A stretch of DNA of 64,000 bases from JACCZX01 sp963710675. Its GTDB lineage: Bacteria; Pseudomonadota; Gammaproteobacteria; Burkholderiales; Burkholderiaceae_F. The stretch spans positions 16,747 through 80,746 of the forward strand of contig CAVQBE010000005.1 of NCBI GenBank assembly GCA_963710675.1, in the 5' to 3' direction. The notes beneath the pieces were generated by a model, which saw nothing but the letters and a program-made list of their open reading frames with translations, did no database searches and was not told where the DNA came from. This document shows, piece after piece, positions 9,701 through 18,372 of the stretch. Position 1 is the first letter of the stretch; each line of letters begins with the position of its first letter. The position numbers and the translations under genes were made by a program.

Positions 9701-10450
9701 CGATAATGTCGCTAACCCATGCCTTGATTTTGGCCGCAGGCCGTGGCGAGCGTATGCGGCCGTTGACCGATACAACGCCTAAGCCGCTGCTGCGAGCAGG
9801 TGGCAAGCGGCTGATCGAATGGCAGATCGAGGCGCTTGCGCGCGCCGGTGTACGGGAGATCATCGTTAATGTCGCCCACCTGCCTGATCAGTTTGGATCC
9901 GCGCTAGGTGATGGCCGGCGCTACGGCGTTTCACTGCGCTATTCGCGGGAGGGCGAAAGCGCCGATGACGCGCTCGAGTCGCTCGGCGGAATCGTCAAGG
10001 CACTACCGTGGCTTGGCGAGGCACCGTTTATCGTCACCAGCGGCGATATCGTGACTGACTTTTCCTACCGCCATCTGCACACGGCCAGCGAAGCGCAACA
10101 GCGAGGCGAGGTCGATGCACATCTGGTACTGGTCGACAACCCGCCGTTTCATCCGCGTGGCGACATGGGACTGTCGAATCGACTGATCCATCCCGATGTG
10201 ACACCGCGAATGACGTACGCCAATATCGGGGTCTTCTCGCCGCGCCTATTCGCAGGTGCAGTTGCGTTGCACGGCGGCCGCGCACGCATTGTTTCCGTGG
10301 CTGTACGAAGCGGCGCGTGCTGGCCGAGTAAGTGGCGAGGCTTACTCCGGACGTTGGTGGAACGCTGGAACGCCTGACGATCTCGCGCAGCTCGACGCGA
10401 ACATGACGCGCTTGTCGAATCAAACTTCGCCTGACGAGATTCGACGTTGA
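9697..10450 (+). CDS. murU: N-acetylmuramate alpha-1-phosphate uridylyltransferase MurU, one frameshift
   Basis: MurU converts MurNAc-1-phosphate to UDP-MurNAc, bypassing de novo synthesis and conferring intrinsic tolerance to fosfomycin in species that have it. The nucleotidyltransferase signature LILAAGRGERMRPLTDTTPK and the VTSGDIVTDF metal-binding region are clear. The C-terminal part (ALFPWLYEAARAGRVSGE then GRWWNAGTPDDL) is in another frame. The join lies at about 10255-10290. The ATG at 9697 overlaps the amgK stop. A second ATG (MSLTHALIL) a few codons in is also possible. The TGA at 10448-10450 overlaps the TTG start of the next gene. Confidence 0.92.
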
Positions 10451-11637
10451 CAGTCTCATCGGCGAATGTCGAGCGCAAGCCGATTGCCATCTTGGGTGGC
10501 GGGCCTGTGGGGCTCGCGCTCGCGTTGTTGCTCGCTAAACGCGCGGTGCCTAGCGTCGTTTTCGATGCGCGCAGTGTCGAGCAGGCTCGCGCTGATCGGC
10601 GCCTGCTCGCGCTTTCTCTGGGCTCACTGCAAACGCTCGCCACGATCACTGATCTCACGTCCGCGCAGGCGCCGGTCTTGGCCCCGATTAACACCGTCAT
10701 CGTGTCGTCGGTCGGCCAGTTCGGGCGCGCCGTGATTGGAGAGCGCGACGTTGGCGCGGAGATGCTTGGTGCGACCATCCGTTACGGCGATTTGATTACT
10801 GCGCTGTCCGCTGCTGCCGAAGCGGAAAAGATCATTTCGATGCGGCGTCCATTGAAGGTCCTGTCGGTGCGGCAATCGCCGTCGAACGTCGAAATCGAAT
10901 TGCAGGGGGAACCTTCATTCACCGCGCCATTGGCGCTAAGCGCCGAAGGTTTCGACGCTGGCCCGTCTCCGTCTGCGAAATACTCTGCAATCATTGCCGA
11001 CCTCGACGTGATCGGAATCGAGCGCGGTACAGCGTGGGAGCGCTTTACGCGCGACGGACCGTTGGCGTTGCTGCCACTACCTGCCAATGCCACGTCTGGC
11101 GCACAGAAAATGGCGCTTGTCTGGTGTATGGCCAGTGCCGAGGCAGATCGGCGAATTGCGCTCGGCGACGGCGATTTTCTTGTCGAGGTCAGCACGCAGC
11201 TCGGCGAACGCAATCTGCGCGTCGTCGCTGCGCAGTCTCGCAGGTGCTACCCGTTACATCAGCGGGCGCGAAGCAATCTGGTCGAGCATCGAATTGCGTA
11301 CCTGGGAAATGCGGCGCAGACGCTGCATCCGGTGGCGGGTCAAGGTCTAAATCTCGGGCTGCGTGACGGCGCGGTTCTTGCGGAGCTGATCGGTGCAGCG
11401 TACCTCGCGGCCGATACATCGCAAGCCGATCCGATCTCTGCGCTGCACGCGTACGAACAGTTGCGCCGCGCTGATCGCGCTGCGATCGTGGCTCTTACTC
11501 GCACAGCGCCCGCTTTTTTTTCAACGCGGTTCGCACCGATTGCGCTGGCCAGATCGATCGGGCTCACCGCTTTGGCGGTTGTTCCAAGTTTGCGACGCGA
11601 GTTCGCACGATTGCTGATGTTCGGCGTACGCTTTTAG
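10447..11637 (+). CDS. UbiH/UbiF-type FAD-dependent ubiquinone-biosynthesis hydroxylase
   Basis: This 396-residue flavoprotein monooxygenase starts at TTG 10447, overlapping the murU TGA. The N-terminal Rossmann motif is AILGGGPVGLALALLLAKR. The second FAD motif near the end (AYLGNAAQTLHPVAGQGLNLGLRD) is characteristic of the UbiH/VisC/Coq6 family, with GNAAQ in place of the usual GDAAH. Members hydroxylate the ubiquinone ring. Whether this is UbiH, UbiF or a dual-function enzyme cannot be told from sequence. The C-terminus carries a hydrophobic helix (IALARSIGLTALAVVPSL), as expected for a membrane-associated enzyme. It is translationally coupled to murU. Confidence 0.85.
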   Translation: MTVSSANVERKPIAILGGGPVGLALALLLAKRAVPSVVFDARSVEQARADRRLLALSLGSLQTLATITDLTSAQAPVLAPINTVIVSSVGQFGRAVIGERDVGAEMLGATIRYGDLITALSAAAEAEKIISMRRPLKVLSVRQSPSNVEIELQGEPSFTAPLALSAEGFDAGPSPSAKYSAIIADLDVIGIERGTAWERFTRDGPLALLPLPANATSGAQKMALVWCMASAEADRRIALGDGDFLVEVSTQLGERNLRVVAAQSRRCYPLHQRARSNLVEHRIAYLGNAAQTLHPVAGQGLNLGLRDGAVLAELIGAAYLAADTSQADPISALHAYEQLRRADRAAIVALTRTAPAFFSTRFAPIALARSIGLTALAVVPSLRREFARLLMFGVRF

Positions 11638-11730
11638 CGCCGGTCGTTTTTAAGCATGATTTTGCTCAGCGTTCTTCGTTAATATCCACGCTCACCCGCC
11701 CGCAGCTATTTTTTTGCACCTTCGATCGCA

Positions 11731-12732
11731 ATGGTTATCGGCCAACACGTGCTGCCCAATAATGTCTTCGTCGCGCCGATGGCCGGAGTCACGGATCGCC
11801 CATTTCGACGGCTCTGCAAGGCGTTGGGAGCGGGTCATGCCGTGTCTGAGATGGCGGCGTCGAATCCACGCCTGTGGGCCAGCGAGAAAACCGCGCGCCG
11901 CCTGAATCATGATGGAGAGCGCTCACCGGTAGCAGTTCAGCTCGCAGGCGCTGACCCGCAAATGCTGGTGGAAGCCGCGCGTTACAACGTCGATCGCGGC
12001 GCGCAGATTATCGATATCAACATGGGCTGTCCGGCTAAGAAGGTATGCAATGTGGCGTGTGGGTCTGCGTTGCTGAAAGATGTGTCGCAGGTAGCGCGCA
12101 TTCTCGAAGCAGTCGTTGCCGCGGTAAATGTGCCGGTCACCTTAAAGTTTAGGACTGGCTGGGATGTGCCGAATCGAAACGCGGTTCAGATTGCGCGTCT
12201 CGCTCAGGCGAGCGGAATCGCGGCGCTCACGTTGCATGGGCGTACTCGCCAGTGTGGTTTCACCGGTCGCGCCGAGTATCAGACGATTCGCGACGTCAAG
12301 CGTGCCGTCACGATTCCGGTGATCGCCAATGGCGATATCGATTCGCCGGAAAAGGCGCGGTACGTACTTGCCGAAACCGGGGCAGACGCGGTGATGATTG
12401 GCCGAGCAGCACAAGGGCGTCCATGGATTTTTCGAGAGACCGTTCATTACTTGTCCACTGGCGATCATTTGCCTTCGCCCAGAGTTGGTGAAGTTCGCGA
12501 CCTCCTTCTCGAGCACCTTGGGGATCACTATCAGTTCTACGGAGACCTAGGTGTACGCACCGCTCGCAAGCACATCATTTGGTACACGCGGCAGCTCGAG
12601 GGCGGCCGACAGTTTTGCGAGCGAATGAACGCAATCGACGGTTGTGCAGAACAGGCAGCGGCGGTCGATCATTTCTTTGCCGTGCTGGGCGAGCGTTCAG
12701 AACGGCTTGTTTACAGCCCGACTTTGCATTGA
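11731..12732 (+). CDS. dusB: tRNA-dihydrouridine synthase B
   Basis: DusB reduces uridine to dihydrouridine in the D-loop of tRNAs using FMN and NADPH. The 333-residue protein shows the FMN-binding APMAGVTDRPFR near residue 17, the catalytic-Cys loop NMGCPAKKVC (about residues 93-102), and LHGRTRQCGFTGRAEY, with GDIDSPEKAR further on. The ATG at 11731 follows a 93-base gap containing AT-rich sequence that could hold a promoter. dusB-fis is a widely conserved pair in proteobacteria, and here purH follows, so dusB-fis-purH is one likely operon. Confidence 0.95.
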   Translation: MVIGQHVLPNNVFVAPMAGVTDRPFRRLCKALGAGHAVSEMAASNPRLWASEKTARRLNHDGERSPVAVQLAGADPQMLVEAARYNVDRGAQIIDINMGCPAKKVCNVACGSALLKDVSQVARILEAVVAAVNVPVTLKFRTGWDVPNRNAVQIARLAQASGIAALTLHGRTRQCGFTGRAEYQTIRDVKRAVTIPVIANGDIDSPEKARYVLAETGADAVMIGRAAQGRPWIFRETVHYLSTGDHLPSPRVGEVRDLLLEHLGDHYQFYGDLGVRTARKHIIWYTRQLEGGRQFCERMNAIDGCAEQAAAVDHFFAVLGERSERLVYSPTLH

Positions 12733-12741
12733 GGTAAGACG

Positions 12742-13149
12742 ATGGCCAAAGGGTTGGGAAGGTCGGTGACGAGAACCGCGGCGCGGCGTACCAATGGAGC
12801 TGCGCCGGCCGGCACAGCGACGTCGGGGGGCTCAACGGCGCGAGGCGCGAAGGCAACAGCTGCACTCGCGTCAGCTCGGTTCGCGTATCCGACCAGCGAG
12901 CGCGTCAGCCGCGCACGCAGCGGCGAGACGCTTGAGCAATGCGTTCTGCGAAGTCTCGATCAATACTTTGCCGATCTCGACGGTTCTCGTCCGCATGCGC
13001 TGATGGATATGGTGACGACCGCCGTCGAGCGACCCTTGTTGCAGTTCGCGATGAACCGGTGTGAGGGCAACCAGTGCGCCGCCGCGGAGCTGCTCGGAAT
13101 CAATCGCAACACTTTGCGCAAAAAGCTGCAGCAATATCGATTGCTATGA
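12742..13149 (+). CDS. fis: Fis-family nucleoid-associated DNA-binding protein with N-terminal extension
   Basis: The C-terminal 75 residues are a canonical Fis domain ending in the helix-turn-helix NQCAAAELLGINRNTLRKKLQQY. Fis bends DNA and regulates rRNA and other growth-rate-dependent promoters. At 135 residues it is longer than the usual 75-100. The first 55 or so residues are rich in Ala, Thr, Gly, Arg and Ser (low complexity). If that region is not translated, a later start would be needed, but there is no good internal ATG before the conserved part. The start codon is 9 bases after the dusB stop, and the TGA overlaps the purH ATG. Confidence 0.9.
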   Translation: MAKGLGRSVTRTAARRTNGAAPAGTATSGGSTARGAKATAALASARFAYPTSERVSRARSGETLEQCVLRSLDQYFADLDGSRPHALMDMVTTAVERPLLQFAMNRCEGNQCAAAELLGINRNTLRKKLQQYRLL

Positions 13150-14711
13150 GCTCTGCAGGCCGCCGATGGGCGCTGCTGAGCGTTTCCGACAAGACTGGCG
13201 TCGTCGAACTTGCACAGCAACTGCGCGCTCTCGGCTTTGACATTCTGTCGACCGGTGGCACCGCGAAGTTGCTGGGCGAGCACGGTGTAAAAGCGACCGA
13301 AGTGGCGCAACACACTGGTTTCCCCGAGATACTCGATGGACGCGTAAAGACACTTAATCCGCGAATTCACGCAGGGCTACTCGCGCATCGGCCCGATCCT
13401 GCGCACATGCGCGCGCTTGCCGATCACTCGATCGACCCGATCGAAGTTCTTGTTGTTAACTTGTATCCGTTCGAGCAAACCATCGCACGTGCCGACTGCT
13501 CGTTTGACGATGCGATAGAAAATATCGATATCGGCGGCCCTGCAATGTTGCGTGCAGCTGCGAAGAACCATCAAAGCGTTGCTGTGATTGTCGACCCGGC
13601 CGACTATGAGCTCGTGATCGATCAGTTGCGCAATGCAGGCAGCGTGGATTCGCAGACGCGTCTTGCGCTCGCGAAAAAGGTTTTCGCTCACACCGCGCAT
13701 TACGACGGCGCGATCGCCAACTACCTGACTTCGCTGGGCAGCGATGGCACGCGACAGATGTTTCCGGAGGTTTTTTCAAGGCAGTGGTTGAAGGCGCAGC
13801 AGATGCGTTATGGTGAAAATCCGCATCAACAGGCGGCGTTCTATCGCGAAAAAAATGTTGGAGCAGGGCTGCTCGCAGGATTTACACAACTGCAAGGCAA
13901 GGAGCTCTCTTACAACAACATCGCCGATGCCGACGCTGCGTGGGAATGCTCGCGCTCGTTCGATCAAAGCGCCTGCGCGATCGTCAAACACGCGAACCCG
14001 TGTGGGGTGGCGATTGGAACAGATGCCGAAAACGCCTACCAGAAAGCGCTGAAGACGGATCCCACGTCGGCATTTGGTGGGGTGATCGCTTTCAACTGCG
14101 CCGTGGATGCCTCGGCGGCGCACGCCGTTTCCCGCCAGTTTGTCGAAGTGGTCATCGCACCTGAGTTCACCGCTGAGGCGCGTGCCGCCTTCGACGCCAA
14201 ACCGAACGTGCGTCTGCTCTCTGTCAACCTTGGCGACGCTCACAACGACTTTGACTTCAAGCGTGTTGGTGGCGGTCTGCTTGTACAGACATCCGATGAC
14301 CATGCGCTGCAGACGTCCGACTTGAGAGTCGTTACAGAGAAGAGGCCCACGACTCGGCAGGTCGACGACTTGATGTTCGCGTGGAAGGTTGCAAAGTTCG
14401 TCAAGTCGAACGCCATCGTGTTCGCCCGCGACGGCGCGACGCTGGGCGTCGGAGCAGGGCAGATGTCGCGCGTCGATTCGGCGCGTATCGCCTCGATCAA
14501 GGCCGAGGCCGCGAACCTAAGTCTCGCTGGCTGCGTTGCGGCTTCCGATGCGTTTTTTCCGTTTCGCGACGGGCTTGATGTTTTGATCGATGCAGGTGCT
14601 GTATGCGTCATCCAGCCGGGCGGAAGCGTGCGGGACGAAGAGGTCATCGCTGCCGCCAACGAACGCGGAGTAGCAATGGTGTTTACGGGCGTTCGTCATT
14701 TTCGACATTGA
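13146..14711 (+). CDS. purH: Bifunctional AICAR formyltransferase/IMP cyclohydrolase
   Basis: PurH catalyses the last two steps of IMP synthesis. I choose ATG 13146 (MSSAGRRWALLSVSDKTG), which overlaps the fis stop as ATGA. An upstream in-frame ATG at 13074 lies inside fis. The N-terminal cyclohydrolase domain shows STGGTAKLL and RVKTLNPRIHAGLL. The C-terminal formyltransferase domain shows KHANPCGVA, with the catalytic KH, and ends at FTGVRHFRH. Length is 521 residues with no frameshift. A non-coding repeat block follows before ruvC. Confidence 0.96.
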   Translation: MSSAGRRWALLSVSDKTGVVELAQQLRALGFDILSTGGTAKLLGEHGVKATEVAQHTGFPEILDGRVKTLNPRIHAGLLAHRPDPAHMRALADHSIDPIEVLVVNLYPFEQTIARADCSFDDAIENIDIGGPAMLRAAAKNHQSVAVIVDPADYELVIDQLRNAGSVDSQTRLALAKKVFAHTAHYDGAIANYLTSLGSDGTRQMFPEVFSRQWLKAQQMRYGENPHQQAAFYREKNVGAGLLAGFTQLQGKELSYNNIADADAAWECSRSFDQSACAIVKHANPCGVAIGTDAENAYQKALKTDPTSAFGGVIAFNCAVDASAAHAVSRQFVEVVIAPEFTAEARAAFDAKPNVRLLSVNLGDAHNDFDFKRVGGGLLVQTSDDHALQTSDLRVVTEKRPTTRQVDDLMFAWKVAKFVKSNAIVFARDGATLGVGAGQMSRVDSARIASIKAEAANLSLAGCVAASDAFFPFRDGLDVLIDAGAVCVIQPGGSVRDEEVIAAANERGVAMVFTGVRHFRH

Positions 14712-14747
14712 CCAGTAGCAGCAGCCGTTGCGCCTCGTTTCATCACG

Positions 14748-15250
14748 GCGCGCAAGCGTTGGGCGAAGCTGCCCTGCCTGGGCGTCGGGCACTTCGTGCC
14801 GACCACTGCGGTACTCGCAACGCCGGCGCAAAAAAAGCTAAAGCATTTTTTGCTTAACGGCCCCGGCGTTGCTCCGTTCCTCGGGCGACGCCCCGAAGGC
14901 AGGCCAGCGCCGCCCAACGCTTGCGCGAGAGATAGTCTCACTAAGTGTGAGAAAAGAAGAAGACACCTCGCACGAGGCGATGTCACTCAGCAGCGGCTGG
15001 CGCAAAGGCTCCGCCTTTGAGTCGTCGCCCGAGGAACGGAGCGCCAGCGGGGTATTCGAGGGCCTGCCTGTCTGAGCGTAGCGAGTTGCAGGCCCGCCGC
15101 TGGCGCGAGTACCGCAGCGGTTGGCACGAAGTGCCCGACGACTTAGGCGGAGCCTTTGCGCCAGCCGCTGCTGCCACGGCATGCTAGGCCATGTCTGCTA
15201 CAACACGCGTGCAAGCGGGACACAAAGTGCCCGACCACGTAGGCGACGCA
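14748..15250. repeat. Intergenic mosaic of nested inverted repeats between purH and ruvC
   Basis: The 592-base gap from 14712 to 15303 holds no convincing gene. It does hold at least four long inverted-repeat pairs. 14783-14818 pairs with 15105-15140 (34 of 36 bases). 14991-15016 pairs with 15145-15170 (26 of 26, extending imperfectly to 35). 14871-14889 pairs with 15024-15042 (19 of 19). 14749-14765 pairs with 14911-14927 (17 of 17). A local hairpin lies at 15061-15093, and a degenerate direct copy of the 15128-15150 unit appears near 15225-15248. The arms interlock rather than nest cleanly. This suggests several copies of a repeat unit inserted in both orientations, as with REP/BIME-type or MITE-type sequences. 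Confidence 0.8.
14828..14853 (+). terminator. AT-stem hairpin downstream of purH, possible terminator
   Basis: GCAAAAAA (14828-14835) pairs with TTTTTTGC (14846-14853) across a 10-base loop, about 115 bases after the purH stop. The stem contains the T run itself, so it could work as a weak bidirectional terminator. It has no GC-rich stem of the classic kind. Confidence 0.35.
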
Positions 15251-15303
15251 GCTGTGCCCGCAACGTCAAACGCATGCGTCACAAGCAATGGCACAATCCT
15301 CGC

Positions 15304-15882
15304 GTGCCATCTCCCTTGATTCGCATTCTCGGCATTGACCCGGGTCTTAATCGGACAGGTTATGGCGTCGTCGAGGTTGTGGGACCGAGACTTTCGTTTG
15401 TGGCCGCAGGTGTTATCAAGGTGCCGGCGGGGGATCTTCATCAGAGGCTTGGCACGATCTTGCGTTCACTGGCCGAAGTCATCCGCGAGACGCAACCGCA
15501 TGTGGCAACCATCGAAAAGGTTTTCGTCAACGTCAATCCGCAGTCAACGCTGTTGCTTGGGCAGGCGCGGGGCGCAGCGATCTGCGCGGCCGTGGCGGAG
15601 GGGCTCGTCGTTCATGAATACGCCGCGCTCCGTATCAAGCAGGCAGTCGTGGGTTTTGGGCGTGCTGACAAGCGCCAAGTGCAATCGATGGTGCAAAGAT
15701 TGTTGGCGCTCGACCGCGCGCCTACCAGCGATGCGGCCGATGCACTGGCATGCGCAATTTGCCATGCTCACTCGGCAACTTTACTGATGGCGTTGCGGCT
15801 GAAGTCTCACGTGGTGCAACGTTCACGCTCCCAGGCCAACGGCCGGCGTGCATGGACGGCGCGCTTGCAGGGATTCGAATAG
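15304..15882 (+). CDS. ruvC: Crossover junction endodeoxyribonuclease RuvC
   Basis: RuvC resolves Holliday junctions by symmetric nicking. The start is placed at GTG 15304 (VPSPLIRILGIDPG). ATG 15274 in the same frame would add ten unconserved residues. Catalytic acidic residues are visible in RILGIDPGLNRTGYGVVE (first Asp), HVATIEKVFVN (Glu) and TSDAADALACAICHAH (last two Asp). The 192-residue length is slightly above the usual 170-180, the extra being a basic tail (RSRSQANGRRAWTARLQ). The stop is five bases before ruvA. Confidence 0.93.
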   Translation: MPSPLIRILGIDPGLNRTGYGVVEVVGPRLSFVAAGVIKVPAGDLHQRLGTILRSLAEVIRETQPHVATIEKVFVNVNPQSTLLLGQARGAAICAAVAEGLVVHEYAALRIKQAVVGFGRADKRQVQSMVQRLLALDRAPTSDAADALACAICHAHSATLLMALRLKSHVVQRSRSQANGRRAWTARLQGFE

Positions 15883-15887
15883 TCGCG

Positions 15888-16463
15888 ATGATTGGCCGAA
15901 TCGAAGGTCGGTTGCTGGAGAAAAATCCGCCGGCGATTCTCGTCGATGCCAACGGCGTCGGCTATGAAATCGATGTGCCGATGAGCACGTTCTATCAGCT
16001 GCCGGCGATCTCGGAGCGCGTCACGCTGCTGACGCATCTGACGGTGCGTGAGGACGCGCATCAACTGTATGGTTTTGCAACGCATAGTGAACGCGCCGCG
16101 TTTCGCGAGCTGATCAAGATTTCCGGTGTCGGGGCCCGCACTGCGCTGTCGGTTCTCTCTGGTCTTTCAGTTACCGAACTCGCGCAGACGATCACGCTGC
16201 AGGAAAGCGCAAGACTGACGCGCGTGCCTGGCATCGGCAAGAAAACAGCAGAGCGACTGCTGCTCGAACTGAAGGGCAAGTTGGGGGCTGATCTGGGCTC
16301 GACCAAGACAAACGCCGCGAGCGACGCCGCTGCCGACGTCATCCGCGCGCTACTTGCGCTCGGTTACAACGAGCGCGAAGCAAATGCCGCGGTGCGCGGA
16401 CTTCCGCCCGAGACCAACGTGTCTGACGGCATTCGCTATGCGTTGAAGTCCCTCGCCAGATGA
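15888..16463 (+). CDS. ruvA: Holliday junction branch migration protein RuvA
   Basis: RuvA binds four-way junctions as a tetramer and recruits the RuvB motor. ATG 15888 begins the canonical MIGRIEGRLLEK. The 191-residue protein has the OB-fold N-domain, two helix-hairpin-helix motifs (ISGVGARTALSVLSG and VPGIGKKTAERLLLELK) and the C-terminal RuvB-contact domain (DVIRALLALGYNEREANAAV). It is cotranscribed with ruvC and ruvB. Confidence 0.96.
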   Translation: MIGRIEGRLLEKNPPAILVDANGVGYEIDVPMSTFYQLPAISERVTLLTHLTVREDAHQLYGFATHSERAAFRELIKISGVGARTALSVLSGLSVTELAQTITLQESARLTRVPGIGKKTAERLLLELKGKLGADLGSTKTNAASDAAADVIRALLALGYNEREANAAVRGLPPETNVSDGIRYALKSLAR

Positions 16464-16474
16464 GCGCGGGCTGA

Positions 16475-17508
16475 ATGACCGAAGCCGAGCGCATCGTCGC
16501 TTCAGTTGCGACTTCGCCCAACGAAGAGGCGATCGAGCGCGCGCTGCGACCGACTTCACTCGCCGAGTATGTCGGGCAACCAAAGGTCCGCGAGCAGCTC
16601 GGTATCTTCATCGAAGCTGCACGCAATCGTGCGGAGTCGCTCGATCACGTGCTGTTGTTCGGCCCGCCGGGTCTGGGCAAGACCACACTCGCACACATCA
16701 TCGCGCGCGAGATGGGCGTCAATCTGCGGCAGACCTCGGGGCCAGTGCTGGAACGGCCTGGAGATTTGGCCGCGATACTCACGAATCTCGAAAAGAACGA
16801 TGTGCTGTTCATCGACGAGATTCATCGACTGAGCGCGATCGTCGAAGAGATTCTTTATCCAGCGCTGGAGGATTTTCAGATCGACATCATGATCGGCGAA
16901 GGTCCGGCGGCGCGCTCGATAAAGATCGATCTGCCGCCCTTCACCTTGGTGGGCGCAACAACCCGCGCTGGCATGCTGACGAATCCTTTGCGCGACCGAT
17001 TCGGCATCGTCGCGCGCCTCGAGTTTTATTCTGCCGACGAGTTGGCAGCGATCGTGCGGCGCTCCGCCCGATTGCTTAAAGCGCAGCTACTGATGAAGGC
17101 GCGCGTGAGATCGCGCACCGATCGCGCGGCACACCGCGCGTGGCGAACCGGCTGCTGCGGCGGGTACGCGATTACGCTGAAGTCAAGGGCACCGGCGAGA
17201 TTTCGCAGTCGGTTGCCGATGCTGCACTGGCGATGCTCGAGGTTGACCGCTTGGGCCTGGACATCATGGACCGAAAGCTGCTGCTTGCCGTGATAGAGAA
17301 GTTTGCCGGCGGACCCGTAGGAATTGACAATCTCGCCGCCGCAGTAGGTGAAGAACGCGATACGCTGGAAGACGTGGTCGAGCCCTATTTGATCCAGCAA
17401 GGATTGCTGCAGCGAACACCTCGCGGACGCGTCGCGGCAGTATCGGCGTATCGTCACTTCGGAATTGTGCAGCCGCGCGGTGCGCGCGGAGCCGACGAGC
17501 TGTTCTGA
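16475..17508 (+). CDS. ruvB: Holliday junction branch migration ATPase RuvB, one frameshift
   Basis: RuvB is the hexameric AAA+ motor that drives branch migration. Walker A (FGPPGLGKTTLAHIIA), Walker B (VLFIDEIHRLS) and sensor 1 (LVGATTRAGML) are intact. Near 17091 the frame moves. The expected continuation DEGAREIA, RGTPRVANRLLRRVRDYAEV and the winged-helix C-terminus (TPRGRVAAVSAYRHFG) are in another frame. Adding one base near CAGCTACTGATG gives 344 residues, the normal length, so I read this as a deletion error. A perfect 7-bp hairpin without a T run lies just after the gene at 17512-17529. Confidence 0.94.
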
Positions 17509-17657
17509 CGCTGCTGCGCTGCCGCAGCACTGGCACTAACATTGCATGGCTTTGCCGAGCCAGAGTGGCTAGAATCGCCGCCTTTTGCAAAACCAGGCCT
17601 CCGGGGAGATTCGATTGGCAAGGGCAACTGAACCGATGCTGCAAGAGGAGGGCTGAA

Positions 17658-18308
17658 GTGGACTTCTCTCAAACACAGCGCGACCCGACTCGAAAGTTTG
17701 TCGGCCTCGGCGCGGTCGTGGTCTTTCACATCATCATTGTGTATGCGCTGATCACCGGCCTCGCTCGCAAAGTTGTCGAGGTCGTCAAGGGGCCGATCGA
17801 GGTCAAGGTGATCGAGGAGGTGATCAAGAAGCCACCACCGCCTCCCGAACTGCTGCCGCCGCCTCCGAAGCTGCAGGCGCCTCCACCACCATTCATTCCA
17901 CCACCGGAAATCAACATCCAGCCACCGCCGACGCCGGCGCCGACGATTACCGCAGTGACACCTGAAGCGCCGCCAGCGCCGCAGGCACCGGTCATTGCCC
18001 CTCCGCCACCAGCGCCTGCACCTCCGACGCCCGCTGTACAAAGCGCTGCAGTCGTGTGCCCTAACTATCGCGAAGCGCTGAGTTCGGTAGCCTATCCGCG
18101 CGAGGCTGCGCTCGAAAATATTCAGGGCGAGGTGTTGGCCGAATTCACGCTTGGGGCTAACGGACAGATACGCGACATCGTCATCAAAAGCAGCACGAAT
18201 CGCGTGTTCAACAAGCCCGCGATACAGATGATCCAGTCGCGGTTGACTTGCAAAGGCCAGGGGCAGGATGTGAAGTTGACGTTGCCGATCAGCTTTAAAC
18301 TGAATTAA
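17658..18308 (+). CDS. tonB: TonB energy-transducing protein
   Basis: I choose GTG 17658, which has a strong ribosome-binding site (GAGGAGG at 17645-17651). An in-frame ATG at 17565 lacks one and adds unconserved residues. The 216-residue protein has one N-terminal membrane segment (VGLGAVVVFHIIIVYALITG), a Pro-rich periplasm-spanning stretch (about residues 57-135, runs of PPPP) and a C-terminal TonB domain (YPREAALENIQGEVLAEFTL, ending at LPISFKLN). It transmits proton-motive-force energy from ExbBD to outer-membrane receptors. It heads tonB-exbB-exbD-exbD, and a TonB-dependent receptor lies just beyond. Confidence 0.92.
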   Translation: MDFSQTQRDPTRKFVGLGAVVVFHIIIVYALITGLARKVVEVVKGPIEVKVIEEVIKKPPPPPELLPPPPKLQAPPPPFIPPPEINIQPPPTPAPTITAVTPEAPPAPQAPVIAPPPPAPAPPTPAVQSAAVVCPNYREALSSVAYPREAALENIQGEVLAEFTLGANGQIRDIVIKSSTNRVFNKPAIQMIQSRLTCKGQGQDVKLTLPISFKLN

Positions 18309-18372
18309 TAAAGTGGCCAGAACTGCTCACGAGGCACCTGGCCAACATAATCGTCCTACAAGGAGAATTTCG

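Noticed and set aside
17080..17110. Programmed frameshift in ruvB
   Set aside because: No slippery heptamer or downstream structure is evident, RuvB is not known to use one, and the same kind of single-base shift occurs in many unrelated genes here.
17800..18050. CCG/CCA-rich low-complexity tract
   Set aside because: It is the Pro-rich periplasm-spanning region of TonB, not an independent repeat element.
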